Positions 11,029 through 24,500 of a stretch of DNA of 64,000 nt are shown piece by piece. The stretch comes from Tyto alba (lineage: Eukaryota; Chordata; Aves; Strigiformes; Tytonidae). The stretch covers positions 51,219,122 to 51,283,121 of the forward strand of contig NW_024881282.1 in assembly GCF_018691265.1 (NCBI RefSeq), read 5' to 3'. Within the stretch, counting starts at the first letter, position 1; the number at the start of each line of letters is the position of its first letter. Below the pieces are notes generated by a model. It was not told where the DNA came from, ran no database searches, and saw only the letters and a list, made by a program, of their open reading frames with translations. Made by a program: the position numbers and the translations under genes.

Positions 11029-14000
11029 GCCATGCTACAATTTTTATTTTTTTCCAAATGAGGTTGGCACTGTTAAAGGGGAAAAATGTTGTCATAATAC
11101 ATTTTTTAAAAATGCGCATTTGGTAAGCTTTCTCAATGACGACAGCTTAAAACAAGTGAAATTAAAATTTTTTTAAGATTACTGTGGAATGGCATAAAAA
11201 TACACTCTTTCTGCATAGTATAATATCACTTTTTTCATAAAAGAAATATGGAATGTTTGTAAAAACAAATTCATTGAATAGGGCAAATTAATTGAAATTT
11301 TATAAAAAATTTGGCAATGGTACTCCCACTGTTTAGACTTTTTTATATAAAAGAAATAAAAATCTAGAAAGCTACCTTTATACAAAGTTGCTATATTTAT
11401 GCCTTTAAGTAGGAAAAAACATTTTATAATGCAAATTAGGACATACAATAATCTTACAGTATCATACAATGTAATGACAAGAAAGGAACATACAACATAA
11501 GATTTTGGCCTTTGTAGAAATGTCTATTTCTGCATTTAATCAATGCATTTGTGGCACACTGGTGACTACTGTATTCTTACTACTACCAGTCAGTTTTCAT
11601 GCTAGCGCGGTATTCAGCTGTACTGTAATGGCAGGTCTGCAGTTTAGTTAAAACAGACTGTTTTTCAGGAGACAAAAGGTGATGCTGCAATGAAGCGAGA
11701 TGTGAAAAAGGCATCGTGCCTGCTTGTTGAGACATCAGTACTGTGGGACACCATACAACACTCTTCCCTTTCACATACCAGAGCATTTCTTATACATTCA
11801 GTTATTAAGTACCAAAGTCTTACAAGTGAGAACATCTGTGCTCGAGATTTGGCAAAATTTCAAGGAAAATACAAAGTTAGTACCAAATATATAATATATT
11901 ATATATAAAATGTGGGTGTATGATATACACACATATTCTAATGCAAAAAAACTGCATTAATATGGAGTTAAATTTGCTGACATCCATTCCTAAATAACAT
12001 AACCATTAAAAACAGGTGTAATCCTGATCTTTCACACACTTTAGAATCACTTCCTCTTTCACACATAATAGTTAAAGCAATATATATGCAAGTATGACTA
12101 AGAAATCAAAATTCACATAATAATCTGAACTCTGACCACAACAAATAGGATTTTTTTTTTCTCAGTACATGTAATTAAATATATTTATATTTTTACAGTA
12201 TTTTTAGACCATTCCTGAAGAACTTGACCAACCAGGTCCTCAGGTGTAACAGAGCTATTACATCAGCAGAACTTGATCTTGTAGGAACACATCCAACGGC
12301 CCTTGAAGTCAACACAAATCATTCGTTTGGCTCCAAAGGATGCTGCATGAGGCCCAAACAAGTTCCGGAAGGATCGCCCTGCTAACGAGGAAGATTCCCT
12401 GATGACATCAAAGCTCCCACACCTCAGCCTTCCTTTCCTCCTGCCAAAGGGAAGGACTGGAGCAAAGGACATGCGGGCTCTGGGCTCGCTGGGCTGTTGG
12501 GAGGTGGCGCTGGGCACGACTGCGCAGCACACAGCCAGGGAGCGGCAAGGTGAGCGTCACGGCACCTTCTGTGCTAAGGCTTCTGGTGGAAAGTAGAGGA
12601 GCTGCTCTTCCACGCTCATCGCTTGGCAATTCGGTCACCACAGGCCTCAGATGTGAGCTGTGGCTGGGACCCGAGGCATTAAGTACTTTGCAGACACAGA
12701 GGAAGACGGTCCCCATTCTGAAGGGCTCAAGCCTATTTCTTAATCATATTTTTTACATAATCTCCTTTGTATGTACACATATTTGCTACATAAAATAGAA
12801 TTACACCAAAGTAATGGATATAGCAGAAAACATTGTCACAATATATGTATATTACCACACTAAATAATTACTACAACTGCAAGAAAAATTTCAAAATGCC
12901 CTTTGTAATATATAAAAATATAGAAATGTCCAACACTTGTTTCATCAACTTTAAAGGTAACTTTATCTCTCATATTCTATCTGTACACCTACATATTTCC
13001 AAACAAAATACTGCGTTAATCTGGAGTAAACACCGTGTTAGGATAATATCTGACAGACTTAGTCACATACCTTACAGCACAGTATCACAAGAAATAACGT
13101 ACACATGGTCAGAGTTACACTTGCTATTTTTTAATTATTAGTCACTTATCTTGTCCAAAAGAGGAAGTAATTCCTAAAGATTGTGAAAGAACCTTAACTC
13201 ATGACTTCCTGTCTTTTTTTTGTATATGCTCTGTAAGAAGGACATCAGCAACCCTGACTCCATCTTAACGCAGTTTTTTGTGGTGGAATTTCATCTGGAT
13301 TTTTTTTTTTTTTTGGAGTGTATATGAATTTAAAATAAAGATACCATAAATGAACATATGTTTATATTAAGTAAATACTGTCAAATATAAATGCCTGAAT
13401 TGCTACCTCAAGGAAAAGATGGGAAAGATCTTATCACTAAATTCCAAAAACACCTAATTCTATCTATCAAACTGAATGACCAAACTTCTTTAGGGGAAAC
13501 AGGAGAATTTCAGATTTAAGTCCACTATTAGTTCCTACTAAATCAGTTTCATCATATTTGCAGCCATTAAATAAATTAGTACAGTGCAGAAATGGAATTT
13601 CACCATTGATCCCACCTTACACAAAGAGAATACTGCTTTGAAATAGAGGTCTAAATCAGATACATCATTATATGCTCAAAGTAGTAACTGATATTAATCA
13701 GAACTTGCATTTTTACTTCACCGATGGTGAATAAAGATAATATGTTCTCTCCTGACTCTGTCTTACTGAGAAGTGGTTAAATATAAAACAAAAACAACGA
13801 TAGCCAGATTTTGAGCCAATACACGCTGTTACAAAACCAGCAAAATCAACTGCTGGTCTGTCACTTGCAAAAGAGCAGCCCTGTTTTGACACTGGTTTGG
13901 ACTTTGTACAGCTTACACCTTTCCATGGCCCTTTCACACCGAAGCCCTAGTCAGAGGTGTAAACATACACACACATATCCAAACATTGGAGAGGGGGCAG

Positions 14001-14350
14001 GGGACAAGGAGAGGAGTTAAGCAGTTTATGATACAAAATGTCTATCTGAACACTTAAGATTTCTATAAAAGTTCAGTAAACTTTAATAGGAACAGGAATA
14101 GTGCTTCAACGCACACCATTACATTCAACCCCTGTCATATGCAGAACGTACTTATCGGGGGAAACAAAAAATGTTCCAAGAGGTTAAGGTTTTCAGAATG
14201 GTCTTTTTTATATTGTTTTATAGAGTCACCAAGAAACACCACAAAATTAAAAAAATTGGTCCTCTGCTTGACATGAATTTGAGAAAAAAAAATATTTTCC
14301 TGATATAACCAATGAATTAAGTTCTCACTAACTGCATTTCTAGTACAATC

Positions 14351-14356
14351 TTTATT
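14351..14356 (-). terminator. FRS2: Possible proximal polyadenylation signal of FRS2
   Basis: AATAAA in minus sense lies about 3.25 kb after the stop codon. The hexamer alone is weak evidence, and use of this site is unproven. Confidence 0.25.
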
Positions 14357-17300
14357 TTGTACTTTTGGTCGCTGTTTCATCTTTTTTATCAACTCATTTT
14401 CCTTGTTTAAAAGATACACTAATGTATGTCTTTCCCAAATCACTGCATTAAAGTAATACCTACAGTTAAAGGCCTTCCCTCGTCAAATGTGCTTGAAGGG
14501 TAGCAGCCAACTGCACATTACGGATGAAAAGTAGAACCGATGGAAATGCTGCCATTTTTGAAGAACCTAGTTTATGTAAACTTAAGATGTCCCAGTTACT
14601 AAAGAAAATGGTTACATATTTGTAGTTTCTCAGTCTATACACCTGTGGGCCCAAAATAAATATGATCTAAATACTGTGGGGAGATTTCAGCTAAAAACTG
14701 AACCCTAGACTAGACACTAAACTTAACATCACAGCCTTTAAAAGAGACTGAATTGAAAAAATATTTACCAAGTCTCAAAGGGTAAAGTGCATTGCAACTA
14801 CATCTACTTCAAGGGGCAGAAAATAAGGAACGCTAAGGATGAGTAGCGCAGGTAACAGGGACTACCCAGTATGTTTGCAGCATACACAAAACAAAAAAGC
14901 ATTATCCCACCTGTAAAATGTAAGAGGGTAAAAAAATAGACCTGGAAAATAAGTTGTTAGGCTTGCTAATTAATTAAGGCTACAGAAAGTGAAATTTCGG
15001 AATGTACTCAATTCTGGGGACCGGAGCTAAGAAAACACCCCCTATGAAGTATTGTGAAACTTGCAACAACATAAAAAAAACTACTGAGATCATCCCCTGT
15101 ATCTAAGATTATTTAGGATAAATGCATAGGACAGTGCACCAGAACTAAGGAGGGATATGGTTGGTGGTTGTAATTTCAGCAGGTCACTTAGGATCTACCT
15201 GAAGCCTCTGTGTCCCTATTTATCTATTAAGAGTATTATTTCCCTGTATGTTTTAAGGGTCCAATTAATTAGTATTTCTGAAACACCCATACTACACAGA
15301 TGAGGACCGAGTATTTCTAGGCAGCTAGCTAGATCAAACATATTTGCCTCAAAACACATGCTGAAGCACTAGTTAGGCTCACAGATTTAGCTGAGATAAA
15401 AATCTAAGAACAAGAATCACACCAGTATCGTTCACTCAGTAAGTATTTTGCAATACCTGGCAATTTCTCTTCAGTACATACTAAGACTGGTCCATAGCAT
15501 AAGGTGAGGCAATGGCAAAGATGTGAAGGAGCACTAACACTGCAGACCTGTAAAATGTCTAGCTCTATGTAGTCATCACCTTCTTGAGTACCCGGGTCTT
15601 CTTACTAGTCAATGGGTCTATCACAACAGGATGCATAGGTTGACTGTGAAATCATTAATGAGTTTTTTTTAAATCTCATTTGAGTTCCTCATAATGGTCT
15701 CAATGACTCCCATCTTTTACTCCTGCAAATTATGTCCTTTGTGCATCTGTTTGTTCAGTACCATACAGTCTGTGAAGAATAATGAAAGTCAAGAGTGAAA
15801 AGGTTGCCTGATATCCCATAATGGTGTGTCAAGATTTCAGGTGCTACCACTACTGACTGAGGTAAGACCAAAGGAAAAAGTTAACAAAGGAACAGGAATA
15901 CACTCCAATTTAAAAGACTGAGAATAACCGTAGTTTGTTTTTTATAAAACTTCAATTCAAATATTGCATGAAGACCCTTAATTCTTTTTCAGATCTCCAA
16001 ATGGCTTTTCTTGCATGTTTTTCCTCACTCACAGTTCAAGGGTTATTTTACATCACACCAGTTCACACAAGTGTCAGTTCCTTTGCAATCACAGGCTCAA
16101 GAGTAATCTCTTCTGCTGCTAGTATCAAGGTGCACCTGCAATACTGCCAGAATTCTAAAGTTATTCAGAGTATTTAAAAAAAAAAACAAAAAAACCAAAC
16201 ACCAAAACTTCTGGTAAGGGTGCATCTGGCATATTCAACAAACAACATTCTACCTGGATGTACCTGTAACACTGAGCAGCCATCACTGTAACCAAGTTCA
16301 CCAACTGCAAAAGGAAAAGAAGTATGCTTGTAGACAATACTACCTTCAGATAATTTACTACATATCTAAATTATACTATCAACTATGGATGCACATTGCT
16401 AGAATGTACAATTTTCTATAAAGAACTATCAAGTCCAGTACCCTGCCTCCCGTGTAACCTGTGTCTGATGCTTTATAGGAAGACAATAACTGCATAATAA
16501 ACCTTTCCAGTTGTGCAATAATGCATGCTGCTGGAGAGCTGGGGTATTTCTGTCAGGCATAAAAAAGCAGAAGACTGGACAAAGACAACCATTTGACCTT
16601 CAAGAGTCTTTCTTTGTCAAACGCAGAGAGTAAGACAAACACATAAATGACCCGGAACAATAATTAAAGATATGTACAAAAATTTTGACTTTTAAAACAA
16701 GACATTATGGAACAGATAAAAAAGAAACACACAAATGCAAAGAAAGGAAGGCACACTGAACTAAGAAATTACAAGAGAGCCTTAATTCATACAGCCAACC
16801 TGTGAATTCCTTCACAAAAAAACCCCAAAACTCTAATGAGATTAAAATTCTGTCAGATTTCACAGAAAACTTGATACGCCACTCAGAGTTCTCTTCTAGC
16901 AGAAAGAGCTTAAGGCTGGGTTTAGATGTGTTTATAGATCTGATCAATCAACTTCAATGTGACCTCTCAAATATCACACAAGTTAAGAAAATTACTGGGA
17001 ATCAGAAGCCTTCTTGCCCATGTGGTCTTTAGGAAAAAAAAAAAAAAAAAAAAAAAAACCAAAACAAAAAAACAACAAACCAACACATAGACAAAAAAGG
17101 TGTGGTGCTTATATCCCTTGAGATGAACCAATGTATCTTGTGTACGTCAAACTGAGTGAATTAATGCATATCATTCTGGAGGAACCACTTCAATGAGGAA
17201 TGAACATAAAATAGGTATCTTGAAAGATTAGGTTTACCTGCTAATAATGCACATATCAAGAGGCTTTAAAAAGTGTATAAATGCCATTAACAAGTATAGG

Positions 17301-17604
17301 CACCAGACCAGAATATATATAAATTCGAAACTGGCATGTCACTCAGACTCTAATCAATTTAAAGAGGCACTGTGAAAGGTGGTGATGCTGCTATGCAGTA
17401 ATTACTACTACTGTAGAATGAAATAGTGTTACCTAAATGAATACTTGCTCTACATTAATTCCCTTTAGTTAGACAAGTACATGAAGTATGCAGAAAAAGT
17501 TCTATTAGTCTATAAAAGGCGTTAGTGTTAAGAAATGCAAAGTACTTGCATCTTCAATTTTATAAACTTCACAAAAGGTGCAAATGATTTAATGCTTCCC
17601 AGGC

Positions 17605-18555
17605 TCACATAGGCAGGTCAGTACTGTTATGTCTAGTTTTCCTAGAAGTACCATCATCTCGGGGCAGTGCTTTTTGCAAGCTTGACATAGCAGCAGTTCT
17701 TTCAATGTCTATCACAGCATACAGCTCTGTGCGCCTGGTTGGAGTCTGCGGAAGTGGAGTGGTGGGGGTTTTTGGAGTCTGAGGGTTGTCGGAGTCACTA
17801 CCACCTTCCAAGTCAACCTGTATATAGTTGAGCTGCCTGTGTTCTAAACTTGGACGCCTAATGTCAAAGTTAAAGACTGTTGGGGTACAGTCCCGACGTC
17901 GTGTAAATTCTACTTTATGAGCACTTGCTGGTACTGTTACATTCTCTGTATTGACATAATTATGCATTGGATCTAGGTTATTGTGGTAGCCATTCAGAGA
18001 TGGGGTCTTTGGTCCTAAACTGTCATCTTCATCTCTACTCAGCTTGCGGGCTTCCCAAACAGGAGGCAAGGATGGCAAGTTCTCATAGTTCAACAGCGCA
18101 GTTCTCCTCTGAGCAGAGTTGTTAATGTTCTGGGTGTCTGAGGTACTGGTTGATGTCAAACGACCTCTCCTGACCCCTGAGGCACTAGGGACTGATAACC
18201 TATTTATATTTTCATACACCAATTTATTAGCAGATGGTGTTTCTCTACGTTCATCACTGTCGTACCCAGTGTCCCATTCAGTGTTGTTTGTGCTGCTGCC
18301 ACTAACTTGGTCTCTCCCAAGTTGCTCCAGTTTCTCTCTTTCCATTAACTGCCTTTGAACAGGTGTTGGTCCTAAAACAAACTTGACTCCTTCAGGCTCC
18401 AGGAGAACCTGAGCATCTCTGTCATCAGTACACATCTGATCTTCTTTCACTTTAGTTGTTTCAGTGTTTGAAAGCTTTGATTCCAGTGGCACATGCACAC
18501 TTGATCGATTTTTTCTTTCTTCTTGTACCCCAGTAGTGTTGACATAAGTGTGCAC
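17605..18555 (-). CDS. FRS2: FRS2 last coding exon (docking tail)
   Basis: It has 316 codons plus TGA (17605-17607). It opens with VHTYVNTTGVQEERKNRSSV, the first GRB2-binding tyrosine. It contains LVYENI, LLNYENL, MHNYVNTEN, LNYIQVDL and ELYAVIDI, so all six known docking tyrosines are present. The acceptor is CTTTTAG. Differences from mammals are mainly in the spacer between the PTB domain and the first docking sites. Confidence 0.97.
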   Translation of the reverse strand: MHTYVNTTGVQEERKNRSSVHVPLESKLSNTETTKVKEDQMCTDDRDAQVLLEPEGVKFVLGPTPVQRQLMEREKLEQLGRDQVSGSSTNNTEWDTGYDSDERRETPSANKLVYENINRLSVPSASGVRRGRLTSTSTSDTQNINNSAQRRTALLNYENLPSLPPVWEARKLSRDEDDSLGPKTPSLNGYHNNLDPMHNYVNTENVTVPASAHKVEFTRRRDCTPTVFNFDIRRPSLEHRQLNYIQVDLEGGSDSDNPQTPKTPTTPLPQTPTRRTELYAVIDIERTAAMSSLQKALPRDDGTSRKTRHNSTDLPM

Positions 18556-21500
18556 CTAAAAGAAAAAGAAAAAAAAGGAAATTCAAATGCTATTTGTGAG
18601 GGTTTTTTCCTCTCCAAATTTCTTTCCATCTTAACTCCCCACTTTTCTAATCAAAATACCTGAAAACCAAATCTCGTGATAGCAGCTGTTTAAGAGCAAA
18701 AGTCATCTCTCACATTTTGCTCAACTATACTCAGTATTTACCCCTAAAATTTTGTTCCTGGTTTTGTTAATGTTACTCTAACAAAAAAACCCCAGAATTT
18801 ACATCCTACATTAATAATTATTTTGATTTGATGTTTTATTTCAGTTGTGCTCTGGTTACAGCTTTTCCAGTTCTATTTCAGCTCTGCTCAGGTCAGGACA
18901 ACCTTGGGCTGCTCCAACTTAACTGGTTAGTCCACTTGGACAAATCAGTGAAGCAGAGCTCTGCTTTGTTGTCCCTTACCATGATAGTGACCAACAGCTC
19001 AACAGTTGCTTTGTCTAAATTTCTCTTTGTAATTTCCACACTGCAAAGGAAATTTATGATCCATTAACGACAAAAAAAACCCAAACAACCACAATGAACC
19101 AACACCAAAAAAACAGGCCCCAAACCAACAACACATCAACAAAAAAAAACAAGCAACCTCTCGCCTTGTGTACTGCTCAAGCAGTAAGAAGTTGGCTCTA
19201 TTTGAGTAACAGTCCATTTTTCCTTCAAGAGCCAACAGCCTCCTAATACCAGAAACTGAAGTAGAAAAATACACAAATTCCATATGAACTGTGGCACTCA
19301 GAATTAAAAAGGAGGAGAAGTTGGCACTAGATGCCACTAAGACAGACAGGAATACACCACTAGGCTATTCTCCAAAGTTAACCCTCCAAGCTCCCACAGT
19401 GGAACAACACAAGGCTGAAGGGGACTCGAGTAATTAATTCCTTCTCTAAATTTCAACTCTGTATCTTGATAAGTACTACTTTTGCTGTATGGGTTACAGC
19501 AGCACTCATCTAGCCTTCCTAATTTATCTGTCAAGCTCCTACACTAATTCTTTAAACTCATTTACTCTTCAGTAACTCCAACAATAACACTTGGACTCCT
19601 CTGTGGGAGCTCCTAACAAATCGTTTCCCACAAGACAGTTCACTGCACTTTGCTCTGGTTACTTTCTCTGGTTTCCAACACTTTCTCGTCACATATGAGA
19701 GTCTTCCTAAACCATGTGACATTTTATTCAACTTGACTAACATTTTCATCAGCAACCTGAACAATGAGGTAGAACACACCCTCAGAAAGTTTTCAGTCTA
19801 TCCCAGATTGGTAGAGTTTCCACTGAGAGGGATCTCAGCAGCCTGGAGAACTGACCTCATAGAAACCTCAGGAAGTTCAGCAACAGCAAATGCAAAGTCC
19901 AGTGCCTGGTACGGAACAACACCAACAGTACAGGCTAGGCAACAAATGACTTGAAAACAGCCTTGCGGAAAAGCACCAAGGAGTCTGGGTGGATGCTAAG
20001 TTAAGTGAGTCAACAGCATGCCCTTGCGGCAATGAAAACCAAGTGCACACTGGTTTGTGTTAGCAAATAAACAGCCAGTAGGTTAAGGAAAGTGATTATT
20101 ACTGTCCATTCAACACTTGTGAGACTGAATCTGAGCTCCCGAGTACAAGACAGACATCACCATACTGGAGCAAGTCCAGTGGCAGGCCATGATTAGAGCA
20201 GCTAGAGCATGTGACATACAAGGAGAAGCTGAGTGCACCATCCTTGTTCAGTCTTAAAAGAAGGCCAGGACACCACCGGACTGTTTTCAACTACCTAATA
20301 GATAAAGACAGAGCCAGACCCTTTTTGCAGATGTTCAGCAAAAGGCTAAAGGGCAATGGACACCAGCTGTAACAGGAAAAAATCCGATTACAAGTTAGGG
20401 AGAAATGTTTTCACAACAAAGGTAGCAAAACACTGGAACACATGGTTCAGAGACACTGTGGAATCCTTGTTTGGAGTATTTAAAGCATTACTGGACAAGG
20501 CTCTGTGCAGCCACCTCTAACTTTAAAATCTGAACTAGAAGACTCTAGAGATCTCTTCTAACCTAAATTATTCCATGACTCCTATTCGCCAAATGGAAGA
20601 CTTACATGCAAACAAGCTTTTTGACAAGGATCTTTCATTATAAAGTACATTTTAATTACTGAAACTTTTGAAAAGATTATATGGAAATACATACTTTCTA
20701 TATCTCTATTTGCATGTAAGTATGAAGAGCAACTTAAAACAGTTCCTTTCCCTCAGCAAGCTATCCTACAAATTGTCATTTTAAAAAGTCATAGCAGACA
20801 CTTTTCTAAGGTAGTTAACACATGGTAGAAATATGTTACACCTGATACTGAAAAATATAAAAAAAAGCCTACAGAACAAGCATTAGAAAAATCTGAACTA
20901 GGTAGAACCTAAGTTATATGAGGGGGAAAAATACCCACTTGTTCCTCTGCTACAAGTAAAGGATGTGTTGATTCTTCACCGACAGAGGGGAGGCGTGCAC
21001 TTCCGACAGAAGGATGTCTGCTGGAAGGATGTGATGAAGCATCTCCAAAAGATGGATATCTGGGATACCCGTTAGGTAGACTTTGTGCATTGAACCCAGG
21101 AGCTGATTCAATTAGAAAGCAAGCAAAACCATATTAAAATAGAACATTTTACTGTATATGACTAAGATGCTTTATATCTTAAATTTTCAAAAGAGAAATT
21201 AAAATAGTAAAACAAGACTGAATTTTGCTGGGGGGAAGGAAAGGGAAAGCAAATTGCAGAGTATAGCATCCATGTATTCACTGGGAAACATGTCTGAAGC
21301 AACCACTGAAATCTATGTGTATTACAGACTGCAGTCCTCCCAGTAAATTCGCCATCCAACTTCTCATTTTACCATTGCTAAGAAGCAGGGACTTATTTAC
21401 TTAAGCTTCCATTTCTCTGAAATCATCAATAACCTGGAATTCTTCATTTCAAATATCAAGCCATCTGCCTGAGATTACCTAAAATCTTCCAGTATTTTTG

Positions 21501-24500
21501 AAAAGACTTCACTCTACTCATCCATCTACTCACAGCAAAAGAAAGATTTCAAATCCACTGTAGATGTGGTATTACCATTACTTTTTTTTGCCTAATAAAA
21601 GGGTTGGAACACTGCCCAACATTAACATACTCCAGAAATGCTACAAGTAAAATATGGTGCTATATTATAAAGCAGTTCAATAGGTACATTCATAATTCAG
21701 TGAAGCGGCGTTCTTATGCAACAACTAAGTACCCAAAACTTATTTCTTAAAGCTGAATAATTTGATTATGGCAGTTTTAGCTCTCAGGATTCTTGAAAGA
21801 GAACCCTCAGCAAGTACCTCAAGAGAACACATTACTGGTAATTAGCCTCTTAGCTTTAAATTAGTTTTCTTTTTAATTACTTAAAAGATTTAATGCAAAT
21901 GAAATGCTATTTTCAGCTAAGTACCACCTTACATTCAGGTATGTCATCTGAGAGTATAACCATACTTACTGGTAGGTGTTCGAGGGGTTCTTGGAGCTTC
22001 CAACTCAGTTTGATGATTATTCCTTTCTACTACTGGTTCTTCTACTACATTTATGCTATTATTCTGCATTATCTCTTGCAACATATTAAATAGCTCTTCT
22101 GCACGGGCACATTTAAAGGCAAAGATTCCTATAAATACACAAGAAAAAAATCAAAATCCTTTAACATAAGAAACATGCCTTACCATGTATATACTTTCAA
22201 AAAAAAATAGAACTGGAATCCATGTAATGAATGCCTGTTAAAGAAGCAAAAACGTTAAGAAATTTTTATTGCACCAAAACACACAAAATTACTGTGAGAA
22301 CCTTTAAACTGTTTATCTAATAGAAGAATGAGATTCCCATGCACCAAAAGTTAATTTAAAACAAAAAACTGATTCAGTTAAGAGCAAAACTAAGTTCTGA
22401 GTGCTAAATGAGGGGCAAAAAAAAAAAACAAAAAACAAACCACCAACCCAAACCAGAAAACAGGGCAAGATTTTTTCTTTTTTTAAAACTTTTAAAAAGA
22501 ATACCTGTTAAATAAATAAATTTTTAAAAACACTAAATGCAACTACTGCAGTGCTACAAGGTAATATTTTTAAAACCAGATTTCCATTCAATTGCCATAA
22601 AAATAAGATACCTGCACAACAGGAAAGAAGGGTTTAAACACTGGGTAATGTTTGGTTTCTTTAAGAAAATTAAAAAGCTAATAAGACAAACTGTGTGAAA
22701 CGGACAGTAACAAACCAATTGCTTTAGGATAAAAGATAGACACAGAATACAAAGTTAGCAGCAATACCATGTATTTTGAGTGTGTATTGTGCCACTTTGC
22801 CTTTAAACAGCAGGGAGCGCCCCAACTTACCCTCACCAGCAAAGTCGCAGCTTTGGATTATTCTTCCATTGAAAGCATGAAGTTAAAGTTGACATGCTTG
22901 TTAAACGTGGGTGCAGGTGCTCATTTTTTAAAGTGAGTATTACAATCTTAAAACACTCTTTACTAAAAGCTACCTACTGATATAGCTAGTTCTCTATGTG
23001 CAATTATGTTAATATGCTGGCAATCACTATCATCATATATTTATTTAAGGACGCAGAACTCTGACAGATTGGAACTAACACCAATGCTCCACATGGCAGA
23101 AGTTCACAAAACCCCAGCTGTGAATATACCAAATGGACTACAAGGAATGACACTCAACAATTAATATTCAGCTGGTGCAGTGAATAAACTTCATGCTTGC
23201 AACACAGCAGCTGTAGAGCTGCTTCTACTGCCTTTCTCCAACCCATGACGCAGCTCATGTACAATAGTCCATGTTTAATCTTTTGTGTTATTTCTGAAAA
23301 TTCACACCAGACACTTAAATCTTAATGTACAAAAAATAAAATGGAAAAAAAAAATCTAGGTTCACAAGCTTTAAAAAGTTCCCAGTGTGTTTCTGAGAAA
23401 TTGAACTGCCTCTACTCCTTTGTTTAAAAAATACGCTTCCAAATTGCTGATTCCTTAAAATATGAGGTGAACCAAAGTGGCACAGATACTGCAAGCAAAA
23501 ACAACTTGATGAAGCCTTAGTTTTTATTAAATGCATTCACATTAAACACATCTGTCACTTACACAATATGGTGACACACCAGCTCCTCCAAATTTTCTAT
23601 CCTGAATTATCTGCTAGCTCTGCTCCCAGAACATGTCTTCAAGGTTTTTAATACCTAGCACAAACTCAACATTTTGACTTCAGTGCATTCTGACAACTTA
23701 TCAATATAATTTGAAATTAAATTGAAAACACAAACAAAAATATTGACTAGTGTAATTAGTAAAAGTTGCTGGGCAGTATTCAGAGTATTCTCAAATGAAA
23801 AACTTCTCCGTCATCTCACCAAGTGAAGAAGTTTTGCAACTGTGCCCACAAAACCCAGTGTAGGTCTCAGGAACAATGCTCCATTGCAAAAAGGCAGCAG
23901 AGAGAACATTTTCTGCCAAACTTCTTTTTTCTCAATATTCACAGTATTTTAATATTACGTAAGGAAGGCAAGAAACAAAAGAGGGAGGAAAGGGTTGCTG
24001 CTTACACAGCCTGCTTAATGTTCTTTATTAAAAAAAAAAAAAAAAAGAGAGAGAAAAAAGAAATTAGGAGGGAAACAGAGAAGTCAATTAGACTCTGTGG
24101 AAAATTTTGCAGACTTTCTAATAGGCCATGGAAAAGAACCTCCAAAACAGTATTTTCAATTGAATTTTATTAGTATCTATTTTACATGTTTAGAAGCAGC
24201 AGTAAATTAATCCAGCAAAATCAATTAAAGTGATTTTCTTCAAAACAACATTTATTACTTTCTTCTTAAAAGTCTGAAGATGTGTTTAGTATGGAGTATA
24301 CTGTAACATTTGAAAACATCTCCATTTCTCATTAGGAAATGAACTGAGAATGCCTTCTAAACTCTTATCAGAAGGATCTATTTGTCCAAGCAGAGGTAAT
24401 GGCAATGAAGATTGATCAGCTTTGTTTATGACAAGTTCTTTTATCTTCCAGACTTTTTATGGTGAAATTTAAAAAAAATAATAATAAATCTGCAATTGCT

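Larger units (their letters stand above)
11005..17604 (-). other. FRS2: Candidate FRS2 3'UTR (about 6.6 kb)
   Basis: No other gene or promoter separates the FRS2 stop codon from an AATAAA on the minus strand at 11023-11028, which is followed by GT-rich sequence. FRS2 mRNAs in other vertebrates have multi-kilobase 3'UTRs, so this extent is plausible but inferred. An internal AATAAA at 14351-14356 (minus) could give a shorter form. The region is AT-rich with a U25 tract in mRNA sense at 17034-17058 and two Pumilio-type TGTACATA sites (minus strand, 12770-12777 and 16671-16678). A GC-richer island lies at about 12260-12700. Confidence 0.5.
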
